This document shows positions 1-7,612 of a DNA stretch of 47,142 nt, piece by piece. Source of the DNA: Streptococcus entericus DSM 14446 (lineage in GTDB: Bacteria; Bacillota; Bacilli; Lactobacillales; Streptococcaceae). The translations under genes were made by a program, and so were the position numbers. The stretch lies in assembly GCF_000380025.1 (NCBI RefSeq), contig NZ_KB904161.1:202-47343 (forward strand), in the 5' to 3' direction. Under the pieces are notes generated by a model, which ran no database searches, had not been told where the DNA came from, and saw only the letters and a list, made by a program, of their open reading frames with translations. How positions within the stretch are numbered: position 1 is the first letter of the stretch; each line of letters opens with the position of its first letter.

Positions 1-591
1 TATATCTTGAAGATAACAAGCATTTTTTAGTGCTGCTATAACAAGATCATTTGTCATATTTTTACCGAAAGAGTATCCCACTATTTTCTTAGAGTGTAAA
101 TCAAGTACAGAAGCCAAGTAGCACCAACCATCTTTTTGCGTTTTTATATAAGTTATATCTCCTACCCATTTCTCATTTATGCTTGTTGTTGTAAAATCAC
201 GCTTCAAAAGGTTTTCTAAACCTTCTTTCGGCTTTTTCTTAGATGTTGGCTTGTATTTTTTTATTATTATAGATTTTATTCCTAATTCTCTCATTAATCT
301 TTGAGTTCTTTTTATAGATATATTAAATCCATTTTTAGAAAGCATTATTTTTATCTTTGGAGCTCCGTATCTACACTTACTTTCTTTATAATACTTTAAT
401 ATAGCCGTTTTTAGCTTTTCATTCTCAATTTCTCTTTCTGATTTCTTAGGATTTTTCTTACTATAATATGTGCTACGTGGAACGTTTAAAATAGAGCACA
501 TTTTTTTAACTCCATAAGTTTCTTTATTGACTTCTATAACTTGTATAATTTTATTTAGTTCTCTTTCGCAAATATGGCCATAGCTTTTTTT
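1..591 (-). CDS. IS3-family transposase OrfB, rve integrase domain (partial)
   Basis: The frame is open from the frameshift site at about 591 to the left edge, roughly 195 residues, and is incomplete. It begins SYGHICERELNK in the minus-one frame and continues with the HTH_21-like segment VNKETYGVKKMCSILNVPRS. The start of the rve catalytic core follows: NEKWVGDITYIKT, with the first catalytic Asp in GDITY, then LASVLDLHSKKIVGYSFG with the DLHS motif. The later Asp and Glu of the DDE triad lie beyond the window. No independent start codon with a ribosome site is evident, so expression by programmed frameshift from OrfA is likely. Confidence 0.8.
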
Positions 592-827
592 AATATTTCA
601 TTTTCCTCTTTAATTCTAGCCATTTCTTTCTTTAATTTGGCTACTTCTTTTAATGTTATAACCTCGTCTTCAGATATTTTTATTTCTTTGTTAGCTTTTA
701 CCCAGCCATTTATAGTTGATTTTGCTATGCCATATTCACTACTTATTTCAGAAATTGTCATTCCAGATTTATATAAATCTGATATCATTTCTTTATAATC
801 TTCTGTATATTTTTTACCTCTACCCAT
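555..827 (-). CDS. IS3-family transposase OrfA (helix-turn-helix subunit)
   Basis: This 90-residue protein is the DNA-binding half of an IS3-type transposase. Residues 10-45 form a helix-turn-helix (ISDLYKSGMTISEISSEYGI then STINGWVK). Residues 55-85 form a lysine/glutamate-rich leucine-zipper-like helix ending in EILKKAMAIFAKEN, a typical OrfA C-terminus. The start at 827 has AAAGGAAG about ten bases upstream. OrfA ends at 555 inside the OrfB frame, and a run of seven A then G at 591-584 is a likely minus-one frameshift site producing the OrfAB transposase. Family assignment is firm; the exact IS name is not. Confidence 0.85.
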   Translation of the reverse strand: MGRGKKYTEDYKEMISDLYKSGMTISEISSEYGIAKSTINGWVKANKEIKISEDEVITLKEVAKLKKEMARIKEENEILKKAMAIFAKEN

Positions 828-894
828 AGTAGAAACACTTCCTTTCTCTAACTAAATATTATTTTATCTAGTTCGATAAAATGTGTCCACTATT

Positions 895-1260
895 TTATAC
901 TAACACCAACTTAAAGCCGATAAAGAAACGGTAGTTCACTTGATTTTCGCCAATCATGGATATTAAAGCGTCTGTCTGTTGGTCGATTTTGTCATAGGCA
1001 ACCGCTTTGAGCTTGCCAGTGACTTCATTTTTGGAACGCTCTTGTGCAGAACGTATGCTGGATTCTGTACTGATTTGTAAAGCATGAATTTTGCCATCAC
1101 GATTTTGTGCGATAAGCTGTCTGAAAGAATCATGCACTTGTATTTTCTGTTCTGGACTTAGAAATGAGTAATTGTAAGGAACAAGCTCATAGTAAGCATA
1201 ACATTCCCCGTCTTTATTCCAGACGAGATTGTTTTCAATGTATTTAATTGGATATGCCAT
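895..1260 (-). pseudogene. orf16: Tn916 orf16 (VirB4-like conjugation ATPase), 5' fragment
   Basis: Orf16 (TcpF/VirB4-like) is the large ATPase of the Tn916 secretion machinery, normally over 800 residues. Here only about 115 native residues remain, from MAYPIKYIENNL to NYRFFIGFKL. After that the frame runs into the IS end and stops after a few foreign codons at 895. No Walker motifs are present because they lie downstream. The start at 1260 overlaps the end of orf17 by 17 bases, which is the usual coupling. The fragment cannot support transfer, so this copy is non-functional unless the remainder is supplied elsewhere. Confidence 0.9.
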
Positions 1261-1636
1261 AAAATTCACTCCTAACTGCTGTAATGGCTTCTTGTGGCTG
1301 GTTTCTGCCAAGCGTTACTTTTTTTCCTGCATAGGTCAGCTTTGGTCGCAGTGCATAAGCAATGACAGACTTCAAAAATCCATAAGGCTTTTTACCATCA
1401 AAAGTTTTTGTAGACATAAACCATGTGAAAGCCACAGGAATCCCAAAGTATTTGAGAAATGCTCCCTCTATCATGGAAAGAGGGGGCAAGTTGCCAAGTA
1501 TCATCACTGCAAAGAGTGACACGACAAACCATGTCATTTGCGTAAAGGTTATGGGAAACGGAAGTCTAAAATCATTGATAGAATACAGTACCTTTTCCAC
1601 AGACCAGATACTGGTATAGCTTCGTATTTTCTTCAT
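1244..1636 (-). CDS. orf17: Tn916 Orf17, TcpE-family conjugation membrane protein
   Basis: About 130 residues starting MKKIRSYTSIWSVEKVLYSI, the N-terminus shared by TcpE-family proteins of conjugative elements. A hydrophobic stretch (WFVVSLFAVMILGNLPPLSMI) and a second one around FLKYFGIPVAFTWFM give two membrane segments, and the tail is basic. A longer in-frame start at 1750 exists and would overlap ardA. I chose 1636 because AAAGGA precedes it and the family begins at this Met. It belongs to the inner-membrane part of the type IV secretion channel, between ardA and orf16. Confidence 0.85.
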   Translation of the reverse strand: MKKIRSYTSIWSVEKVLYSINDFRLPFPITFTQMTWFVVSLFAVMILGNLPPLSMIEGAFLKYFGIPVAFTWFMSTKTFDGKKPYGFLKSVIAYALRPKLTYAGKKVTLGRNQPQEAITAVRSEFYGISN

Positions 1637-1724
1637 GTAATCAATCCTTTCATAAAAAATAGGGGTAGCTGATTGAGCCACCCCGTAAAATAGAAAATCT
1701 GCCAGTAGTAATGTACCGACAGAT

Positions 1725-2222
1725 TTAATAGACGATTTCAAAAATCCCATGATTGGTTGAGATAAACGTTCCTGAAAGGTCTAAATCCCGACCATAGGCT
1801 TGATAATCAATATAGTTTTGAAGACTAGCTGGTACTTCGCCTAAAGCACCCGTTTCTTCAATGTAGTAGCGTGCCACGTCATACATATCATCACAATCGG
1901 AATGAATGATAATATCCTCTTGATGTTCGCTTAGTTCTTCAATGCTTGAAAAATGAGTGAGCAGAGCAGATAGCTCCGATTGTAATTCTTCGGGTAATTC
2001 CGATACCATTTCCCATAGTCGATTGAGTTCGCCAATGGAAGTGTATTCGTCAACCGTAAAGGGTAACTCGTAGTCATGAATGGCGTATTCCTCATATTCA
2101 TCATTCAAGCCGATTTTCTCTTTGACTTCCTCAAAGTCAATGGGAAAGGTAAACCACGCACCGACCAATTCGCCCTCATTGTATTTGCCTAAATTCGCAA
2201 TATAGACTTGCATATCGTCCAT
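1725..2222 (-). CDS. ardA: ArdA antirestriction protein (Tn916 Orf18)
   Basis: This 165-residue, strongly acidic protein starts MDDMQVYIANLGKYNEGELVG, the ArdA signature, and contains the antirestriction segment LPEELQSELSALL. ArdA proteins mimic the bent DNA bound by type I restriction enzymes. By occupying those enzymes they protect incoming conjugative DNA. The length matches Tn916 ArdA, so it is probably intact even though the conjugation operon is broken downstream. It lies between orf19 and orf17 in the standard order. Confidence 0.93.
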   Translation of the reverse strand: MDDMQVYIANLGKYNEGELVGAWFTFPIDFEEVKEKIGLNDEYEEYAIHDYELPFTVDEYTSIGELNRLWEMVSELPEELQSELSALLTHFSSIEELSEHQEDIIIHSDCDDMYDVARYYIEETGALGEVPASLQNYIDYQAYGRDLDLSGTFISTNHGIFEIVY

Positions 2223-2338
2223 ATATTCACGTCCTTTCTTTGTAGAGATTCAAAAATCCCTACCGCACTTCGTTTGGTGTACCATTCCTTTGCGGAACAT
2301 AAGAAAACCACTTATATTCCACAAAAGAACGGTTTTAT

Positions 2339-2560
2339 TTAAGCACCAATAATGCGATTGAATAGCTCTAGTAAAATGTCTTTTACTCCAGCAGCGTTGA
2401 AGACTAAGCCAACCGCAATAATCGCAATAATTAAAAAGCCAATCAGTTTGCTAAACTCACGCTTGAAGCCAAGATACAAGCCAATCACAACGATTGCTAA
2501 AAGCACCAGTGATTGAGCGTTTGATAGAAACCAGTTATAAAGGTTTTGTCCAAAATTCAT
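2339..2560 (-). CDS. orf19: Tn916 Orf19, TcpD-like small membrane protein
   Basis: This 73-residue protein is dominated by two hydrophobic segments (SLVLLAIVVIGLYLGF and LIGFLIIAIIAVGLVF) separated by a short basic loop, KREFSK. Its position just after orf20, its length and its composition match Tn916 orf19, which has been linked to the TcpD membrane component. A ribosome site, GAGAGGAGAA, precedes the start at 2560. Exact role is inferred from family and context only. Confidence 0.85.
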   Translation of the reverse strand: MNFGQNLYNWFLSNAQSLVLLAIVVIGLYLGFKREFSKLIGFLIIAIIAVGLVFNAAGVKDILLELFNRIIGA

Positions 2561-2602
2561 AAAAATGTTCTCCTCTCTATATTCAATGAATTTGTATTTG
2601 AG

Positions 2603-3808
2603 TTATTTTTTTGTTGTTATCACGTCCTGTTCTTTTACTGACTGTTGCTTCAAAATCTGCTTGTGTCGGTCTGTCAGTTTCGCATGGTCGAGAATGTCTT
2701 TTACAACCTGCGTCTGGTTGATTTCATCAAGTTTAATCGCAACCTTTAAGGTCGGGGCAACTTGATGAGATAGCCAGTTCAGCGTCCTTTGGAAGGAGTA
2801 AGGCTCTGGTTTTGTGGTTAGTTTTAATCGTTCACGATTGTTCCCAATAAACCAAGCCCATTCTTCATTCAGTTTCCAATCAGAACGAGGTTTGGAATCG
2901 TCTTTATCTACAAAACGGATATACCGATTGATAATTTTAAAGGCGGTATGCTCTGGATTGTCATAGACGAGTAAATCACGGACTGCATAATAGGCACGCT
3001 CATTTTTCAATCGAATCTCAAAACGGTTTTTTACTTCTGCGTCTTCAATGGGAATATCATTTTTCTTGTACTGCTCGTAGTCCTTTTCATAGATACAGAA
3101 ATAAACTTCACTTTGTAATGAACCGATATAGAGGGTGTTTCCCATACATTCCTTTTCCTCTTTGCGTACCAGTTCGCCACTGCGATAGCTTTTAAAACTG
3201 CGGAAGACGGAGATACATTCTTCCTGTTGGCACTTTTCAGTGAGTACAGGGATATTCAAAATCCCTGTCTTATCGTTAATGGCAAGGTCAAGGCGTTTCA
3301 TCACACCGCCAGCCACCAAAACGTCCATAAAGAACTCATACCAGCTTCTTTGTTGTGCCAGAAGATAGCTTTCAAATTGTCTGCACCCACGACCTTTCAA
3401 TTCCACCAGAACTCCTTTGTCCAGTTCATGGGAGCAAAGGACGAATATGTCGCCTAAAGCATAATGCTCTGAATAAGAATAGAAACCATAGTCCTCATGA
3501 AGAAAATAGGACAGTTTCAGTTGTAAGATGTTTTCGACCACCTGCTGTACGTCTGTTGTCGGAAAGCGAATCCTTACATAATCAAACAGCATTTCAAGGG
3601 GAGCGTCGGGATTGAAGCGTTCCAGAGCTTCCCAAAGGGACTGCTGTAAATCCTCTGATGGCTTGACTTTTCCTGTTTCAATATCGCTTAGATACTGCCT
3701 TGTAATACCAGTCGCAACAGCTAAACGGTTTTGAGATAGTCCATAAGCCAAGCGTTTTTCTTTTAAATGCTGTAACCAAGTTTGTTCATTCAGTAAAAAT
3801 CCCTCCAA
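2603..3808 (-). CDS. orf20: Orf20, MobT-type relaxase/replication initiator of Tn916
   Basis: Residues 14-55 form an XRE-type helix-turn-helix (LKEKRLAYGLSQNRLAVATGI, then YLSDIETGKVKPS). The rest, to residue 401, is the Rep_trans domain of rolling-circle initiators. This family nicks oriT and starts both transfer and circle replication. The enzyme works on the oriT immediately upstream at about 3890-3985. A start at 3808 fits the known N-terminus MEGFLLNEQTWLQHL. The gene appears complete, so this relaxase could still act on the adjacent oriT, or on another element's, in trans. Confidence 0.92.
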   Translation of the reverse strand: MEGFLLNEQTWLQHLKEKRLAYGLSQNRLAVATGITRQYLSDIETGKVKPSEDLQQSLWEALERFNPDAPLEMLFDYVRIRFPTTDVQQVVENILQLKLSYFLHEDYGFYSYSEHYALGDIFVLCSHELDKGVLVELKGRGCRQFESYLLAQQRSWYEFFMDVLVAGGVMKRLDLAINDKTGILNIPVLTEKCQQEECISVFRSFKSYRSGELVRKEEKECMGNTLYIGSLQSEVYFCIYEKDYEQYKKNDIPIEDAEVKNRFEIRLKNERAYYAVRDLLVYDNPEHTAFKIINRYIRFVDKDDSKPRSDWKLNEEWAWFIGNNRERLKLTTKPEPYSFQRTLNWLSHQVAPTLKVAIKLDEINQTQVVKDILDHAKLTDRHKQILKQQSVKEQDVITTKK

Positions 3809-3889
3809 TCAAAAAGGCGTATGTCAACTTTTAAAGCCCATTTGACATACGCTGAAATTTTGTAAATCCCTTGTAACCAAAGGATTTTC

Positions 3890-3985
3890 TAATGTTTTTT
3901 TGACTGTTTCCTGTCGATTTGTACCCCCCTGTTAGATACGGGGGGTTAAGTGCTGGCGTGGCTATTGCCACACCAGCCAGCAAGA
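3890..3985. other. Predicted oriT of the Tn916-like element
   Basis: Between orf20 and orf21 lie two strong inverted repeats. At 3923-3946, ACCCCCC and GGGGGGT flank TGTTAGATAC; this is very like the nick-site hairpin of ICEBs1-type oriT. At about 3953-3977, GGCGTGGC and GCCACACC surround TATT. Orf20 of Tn916 is known to cleave oriT in this intergenic gap. Position and structure agree; the nick base itself was not determined here. Confidence 0.75.
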
Positions 3986-5371
3986 TCAGTCCACACCTGC
4001 GACTTCCGCTTCGCACGTCGCCTGCGTGGACTGTCTGCTGTTGGATAACTTTTTAATTTCCTCCAAGAAATCATATCCTTTTGGTACAAGGGGAGTATAA
4101 AACTCTGATATGACACTTGTTCCTACATCAACATAGCCACGACCTTTGATTCGCTTTAAGAAGAAATCCTTTTGTACGTCACTGCCAAACATCATGCCAT
4201 AGCCCATTTCAGACATACGACCTAAAGCCACTCTGAAATTAAACTGATCACGGATTCCGTCGCCTAAATATTTTGCGTCTGGACGTTGACAAGCCAGTAT
4301 TAGAAAGAAGCCAGCTTGACGACCTAACATGACAATCTGTTTCAGCTTATTCATAACTGCGGTGTTTTCTTTTGTTCCCAGCATTTCCATGAAAGCGACG
4401 TATTCATCAAAGATTAAGAAGTGTGCCGGGAGACCTAAGTAAGCATAATTTTTGCCAGTCTTATAGTTCTTCATCTGCTTCATTTCCTCACTACGTTTCA
4501 TCATTTCTTCATAGAATGTTTCAATGCAAGAAAGCAAGTCTTCTTTTCTATAGTAGACATTTGCCATCACAGAACCTAAGTCCGCAAGGTCAGCATTTTT
4601 CGGGTCAAGAATATACAGTTTTGAATCTGTATGAAGCAAGGCTTCAATCAGTGTCAGTATAAAGTAAGTTTTACCGCCACCTGTACCACCAGCAATCAAC
4701 ATATGAGGGAGCTTATCATATTCCCACCATACGTTTTTCATTAAGCGAAGTTTACCATCTTTAGCTTCTACTTCATCAATAGAAATACGACTGGCTATGG
4801 TGTCATAGAGCAAAGTATATTCCACATAGGAATCCTTTAACTCTTTATCCGTCAGCTCACAGTACAAGCCACTCTCTAATTTCTTTTCCAAGTGTAAGAG
4901 TTGGTCTTGATATTTTCCCAGCGTGATTTCCACCCGTATCTGTATCAAGCCATTTTTAAGTCGATAATACATTTTAGGGAAGTAGGTTATCTTTTCCTTT
5001 GTACGACCAGCACTATCTTTAAAGAAACCCTCTGTTTTGACCTGTTCAGATTCATACCACTTGTTTTCAAGTATCATCTTTGCCAGTTTTTGACGGTGGT
5101 AAAGTTGTTTAACCGTATCATAGCGAACCCGTTTGAATACAAACGCTACCAGCAAGCAGATAAGAATTGCGACACTGAAACTGATAATTAAATAGGGAAT
5201 GTCAATCTTATCTGCTTGTGATAGGTTAAAATCCTGCCAGTTGATCTGCTGGATTGTCTTCACATGAAACAGTCCGACAACCAGCAGGAAAACAGGCAGG
5301 AGTGACGCTATCGTAAAATGAAAGACTAAATCTTTACCAGATGGGCGAATCCTTTTACCACGCTGTTTCAT
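3986..5371 (-). CDS. orf21: Orf21, FtsK/SpoIIIE-type coupling ATPase (TcpA)
   Basis: 461 residues. Two N-terminal membrane helices (about 18-37 and 59-80) anchor the protein. The FtsK domain carries Walker A AGGTGGGKT at 227-235 and Walker B HFLIFDEYV. FtsK-type coupling proteins hand relaxase-bound DNA to the secretion channel. The length and sequence fit Tn916 Orf21. It lies directly downstream of orf22 and upstream of oriT/orf20. It looks complete. Confidence 0.93.
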   Translation of the reverse strand: MKQRGKRIRPSGKDLVFHFTIASLLPVFLLVVGLFHVKTIQQINWQDFNLSQADKIDIPYLIISFSVAILICLLVAFVFKRVRYDTVKQLYHRQKLAKMILENKWYESEQVKTEGFFKDSAGRTKEKITYFPKMYYRLKNGLIQIRVEITLGKYQDQLLHLEKKLESGLYCELTDKELKDSYVEYTLLYDTIASRISIDEVEAKDGKLRLMKNVWWEYDKLPHMLIAGGTGGGKTYFILTLIEALLHTDSKLYILDPKNADLADLGSVMANVYYRKEDLLSCIETFYEEMMKRSEEMKQMKNYKTGKNYAYLGLPAHFLIFDEYVAFMEMLGTKENTAVMNKLKQIVMLGRQAGFFLILACQRPDAKYLGDGIRDQFNFRVALGRMSEMGYGMMFGSDVQKDFFLKRIKGRGYVDVGTSVISEFYTPLVPKGYDFLEEIKKLSNSRQSTQATCEAEVAGVD

Positions 5372-5399
5372 GCGAAAAAGTCTCCTTTCTACCTAGCGA

Positions 5400-5786
5400 C
5401 TATTTGTCTTGTGTCGGTTCTTTCTTTGCTTGTGGTTGAGCTTTGAATGAACTAGAATCCTTTGTCAGCACAATATCGTCTGCCTTGATATACCAGTCAA
5501 CATCTGCTCCTTGATAGGTGGCAGTAGCAACGGTGTCCGCAATGGGATTGATAAGTTCCACCCGTGCGTTATAATCAAACTCTTTCAAAGGCACGCTGGC
5601 AGGAATACTTACTTGAATCATGCGTCCTTGTCCTTTGGATTTTAAGTCATAGGTACGTTCCTTGATTTCATCTGAAACCGACCCGTCTTCATTTTGGATT
5701 CTCACTTCACGACGTAGAGCAGAGAATTTCAATTCTCCAAAAGTCGTGTCTTTATCTAATACAATGCCATTTGCTAATCTCATCAT
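5400..5786 (-). CDS. orf22: Orf22, YdcP/DUF961-family protein
   Basis: 128 residues of the DUF961 (YdcP) family, as in Tn916 orf22. It is homologous to the neighbouring orf23: both share a pattern of LKF, R-R at residue 25-30, a VxxPA segment and an ADDxxxK or ADDMIKE end. The family is found at the start of Tn916/ICEBs1 transfer operons; its members are helper genes there and have no assigned enzymatic role. Two adjacent ATG codons begin the gene (5786 and 5783), with GAGAGGAAAA in front. Confidence 0.88.
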   Translation of the reverse strand: MMRLANGIVLDKDTTFGELKFSALRREVRIQNEDGSVSDEIKERTYDLKSKGQGRMIQVSIPASVPLKEFDYNARVELINPIADTVATATYQGADVDWYIKADDIVLTKDSSSFKAQPQAKKEPTQDK

Positions 5787-5801
5787 TTTTCCTCTCTTTC
5801 T

Positions 5802-6116
5802 TTATTCTTTTATCATGTCGTCAGCATGTAAAAGGTAATTTGTAAAACCACGAGTGCCGATTTTGTAGCCCTCTGCGGTAATACGTGGATTGACTAACTT
5901 CACACGTTCCTCAAAGCCGAAATGTTTTTCGCCAGCTTCAGCAGGAAGCACCACCACAATATCATCTGCTCTTTGAACATCAGAATAGAGATTATAGCTT
6001 CTTGATAAGACAGTTAGCCGTCCGTTGATTCTTCGCTGAACGACTTTATCCTCGCCAGCAAATTCTAAATTGCCGAATGTTTTTTCCATGTTGGGAATCA
6101 CAAATTTAAGTTCCAT
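5802..6116 (-). CDS. orf23: Orf23, YdcP/DUF961-family protein
   Basis: 104 residues; a paralogue of orf22 fifteen bases downstream. Visible landmarks are MELKFVIPNMEKTFGNLEFAG at the start, VVLPAEAGEK in the middle and LLHADDMIKE at the end. In Tn916 this is the first sizeable gene of the conjugation operon. Function beyond DUF961 membership is not known to me. The start at 6116 is preceded by AAAGGATAGG. Confidence 0.88.
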   Translation of the reverse strand: MELKFVIPNMEKTFGNLEFAGEDKVVQRRINGRLTVLSRSYNLYSDVQRADDIVVVLPAEAGEKHFGFEERVKLVNPRITAEGYKIGTRGFTNYLLHADDMIKE

Positions 6117-6138
6117 ATTTTTACCTATCCTTTCTTTT

Positions 6139-6213
6139 TTATTGGCTGAATGAATGTTTGATGGTCTTAAAGAGTGGGGAACGACCTTTTGATTCTTGAT
6201 TTTTTGTTTTCAT
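6139..6213 (-). CDS. orf24: Orf24-like 24-residue leader gene of the Tn916 transfer operon
   Basis: A 24-residue open frame, MKTKNQESKGRSPLFKTIKH and four more residues, starts at 6213 with GAAAGGAAG upstream and ends 22 bases before orf23. The position matches orf24 of Tn916-type elements. It is short and basic, and it may be a leader peptide or a small protein. Evidence is the ribosome site, the position and uninterrupted coding. Confidence 0.6.
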   Translation of the reverse strand: MKTKNQESKGRSPLFKTIKHSFSQ

Positions 6214-6243
6214 AAGTTCACTTCCTTTCAAAATCGGGTAAAA

Positions 6244-6275
6244 AAATAGACACCTCATTTTTTGAAGTGTCTACC
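6244..6275. terminator. Hairpin in Tn916-like leader
   Basis: Inverted repeat AGACACCTCA and TGAAGTGTCT around a T-rich loop, between orf24 and the element end. It can act as a terminator or attenuator; on the plus strand it is preceded by A-runs and on the minus strand followed by T-runs. Confidence 0.5.
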
Positions 6276-6357
6276 TATTAAATATTCAAATTTTATTGGA
6301 AGTATCTTTATATCTTCACTTTTCAAGGATAAATCGTCGTATCAAAGCTCATTCATA

Positions 6358-6450
6358 AGTAGTAAATTAGTAGTAAATTGAGTGGTTTTGACCTTGATAA
6401 AGTGTGATAAGTCCAGTTTTTATGCGGATAACTAGATTTTTATGCTATTT
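6358..6450. repeat. Tn916-type element end with arm repeats
   Basis: Two copies of AGTAGTAAATT at 6359-6379 form the direct repeat bound by the N-terminal domain of Tn916 integrase. Beyond it the end carries GTGTGATAAGTCCAG and two TTTTTATGC words (about 6417 and 6438). The exact junction with host DNA lies near 6440-6455; only one end is visible, so the coupling bases cannot be assigned. Confidence 0.7.
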
Positions 6451-6495
6451 TTCATATAAAAATGATAAGCTAGTCCTAACACGAAAGGAGATCTT

Positions 6496-7521
6496 ATGTT
6501 ACATTTTGAAAATGATTATAACGAAGGAGCTCATCCCGAGCTACTCAAGGCCTTGTTAGAAACAAACACTGAAAATTTAGCTGGTTACGGGACAGATGAC
6601 TACACCAAACGAGCAGCTGAGAAAATCAAGCTGGCCTGCCAATCACCAGATGCAGATGTGTTCTTTTTAACAGGGGGAACACAGACCAACCAAGTCGCCA
6701 TCGCAAGCCTCCTTCGCTCTTATGAGGGGGTTGTAACTGTTGACACTGGGCATATTAACACCCATGAAGCAGGCGCGATTGAGTATACTGGTCACAAGGT
6801 CTTAACGATTCCTCACGAGCAAGGCAAGCTCTCTGCCCATAAACTAAAGGCCTATCTCGACCAGTTTTACCAAGATGATGCCAAAGAACACATGGTGGCA
6901 CCAGGCATGGTCTACATCTCACATCCGACAGAGTATGGCACACTCTACTCCAAAGCGGAATTAGAAGCCCTCGCTTCAATCTGTCGTCACTACACCTTAC
7001 CGCTCTTTCTTGACGGCGCACGCTTATCCTATGGCTTAGCCGTGACCGAGACAGATGTCGATTTGCCGACAATAGCAGAGCTTTGTGATGTCTTTTACAT
7101 CGGTGGCACAAAAATCGGTGCTTTAGCAGGTGAAGCCTTAGTCTTTACCAGACAGCCCATGCCGAAAAACTTCACCAGTATCGTCAAGCAACACGGCGCT
7201 CTTCTCGCAAAAGGACGGGTTCTTGGTGTTCAATTTGATCGCCTGTTTACTGATGACTTACACCTAACTATCGGGCGTCACGCTATCAAACTCGCTGAAC
7301 AAGTCAGAACGATTCTCCTTGAAAAAGGCTACCACCTTTACATCGACTCTCCGACAAACCAGCAGTTTGTGATCATCGACAATAGCCAGCTGAGCAAACT
7401 CGCTGAGTCAATGGTCTATACCATCTGGGAACCTTATGATGATAACCGTACCGTCATCCGCCTAGCAACCAGCTGGTCAACCACGCAGGAAGATGTCGAC
7501 CAATTAAGAGAACTATTATAA
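6496..7521 (+). CDS. ltaE: Low-specificity L-threonine aldolase
   Basis: 341 residues of the PLP-dependent beta-eliminating lyase family that splits L-threonine (and allo-threonine) to glycine and acetaldehyde in the cytosol. Key features are FFLTGGTQTNQVAI near residue 55, FLDGARLSYG near 170, and the PLP-lysine motif DVFYIGGTKIGALAGEA near 200. The length is normal. A strong ribosome site, AAAGGAGATCTT, precedes the ATG. The Tn916-like end lies within 50-100 bases upstream, so the insertion may have altered the promoter of this gene. Confidence 0.92.
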   Translation: MLHFENDYNEGAHPELLKALLETNTENLAGYGTDDYTKRAAEKIKLACQSPDADVFFLTGGTQTNQVAIASLLRSYEGVVTVDTGHINTHEAGAIEYTGHKVLTIPHEQGKLSAHKLKAYLDQFYQDDAKEHMVAPGMVYISHPTEYGTLYSKAELEALASICRHYTLPLFLDGARLSYGLAVTETDVDLPTIAELCDVFYIGGTKIGALAGEALVFTRQPMPKNFTSIVKQHGALLAKGRVLGVQFDRLFTDDLHLTIGRHAIKLAEQVRTILLEKGYHLYIDSPTNQQFVIIDNSQLSKLAESMVYTIWEPYDDNRTVIRLATSWSTTQEDVDQLRELL

Positions 7522-7538
7522 CAACGAATATAACAACG

Positions 7539-7572
7539 AAAAAGTGGCGAATCGTTTGACTCGTCACTTTTA
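7539..7572. terminator. Bidirectional terminator between ltaE and pepO
   Basis: AAAAGTGGCGA and TCGTCACTTTT pair with one G-T wobble around a 10-base loop. The genes converge here, and A/T runs on both sides let the hairpin serve both strands. Confidence 0.8.
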
Positions 7573-7612
7573 CATCATTACCGTCAATCACTGACAAGAC
7601 ACTCGTCAATAA

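Larger units (their letters stand above)
1..893 (-). mobile_element. IS3-family insertion sequence, partial (left edge of window)
   Basis: Two overlapping reading frames, OrfA and OrfB, are joined by an A-rich slippery run, the IS3-family plan. The outer end lies near 893: the last bases read inward as TAGTGGACACATTTTATCG, resembling IS3-group inverted repeats. The element interrupts orf16 of the Tn916-like region, whose reading frame changes abruptly at about 895-905. Base composition is much more AT-rich than the chromosome, which suggests recent arrival from a low-GC host. The other end is outside the window, so the target duplication cannot be checked. Confidence 0.85.
894..6450 (-). mobile_element. 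Tn916-family conjugative element, conjugation end only (truncated)
   Basis: The gene order on the minus strand is orf24, 23, 22, 21, oriT, 20, 19, 18 (ardA), 17 and the start of 16. This is the Tn916 order, and protein lengths match that family. The outer end at 6358-6450 has the paired repeat AAGTAGTAAAT/TAGTAGTAAAT, then the T-rich terminus and repeated TTTTTATGC. The rest of orf16, orf15 onward, any resistance gene, xis and int are not in the window. From what is visible the element is split by the IS3 copy. Whether the remainder lies further left cannot be told. Confidence 0.9.

Noticed and set aside
3831..4016. Minus-strand 61-residue open frame over the oriT
   Set aside because: It overlaps the oriT hairpins and the end of orf21, has no ribosome site and has no family resemblance.
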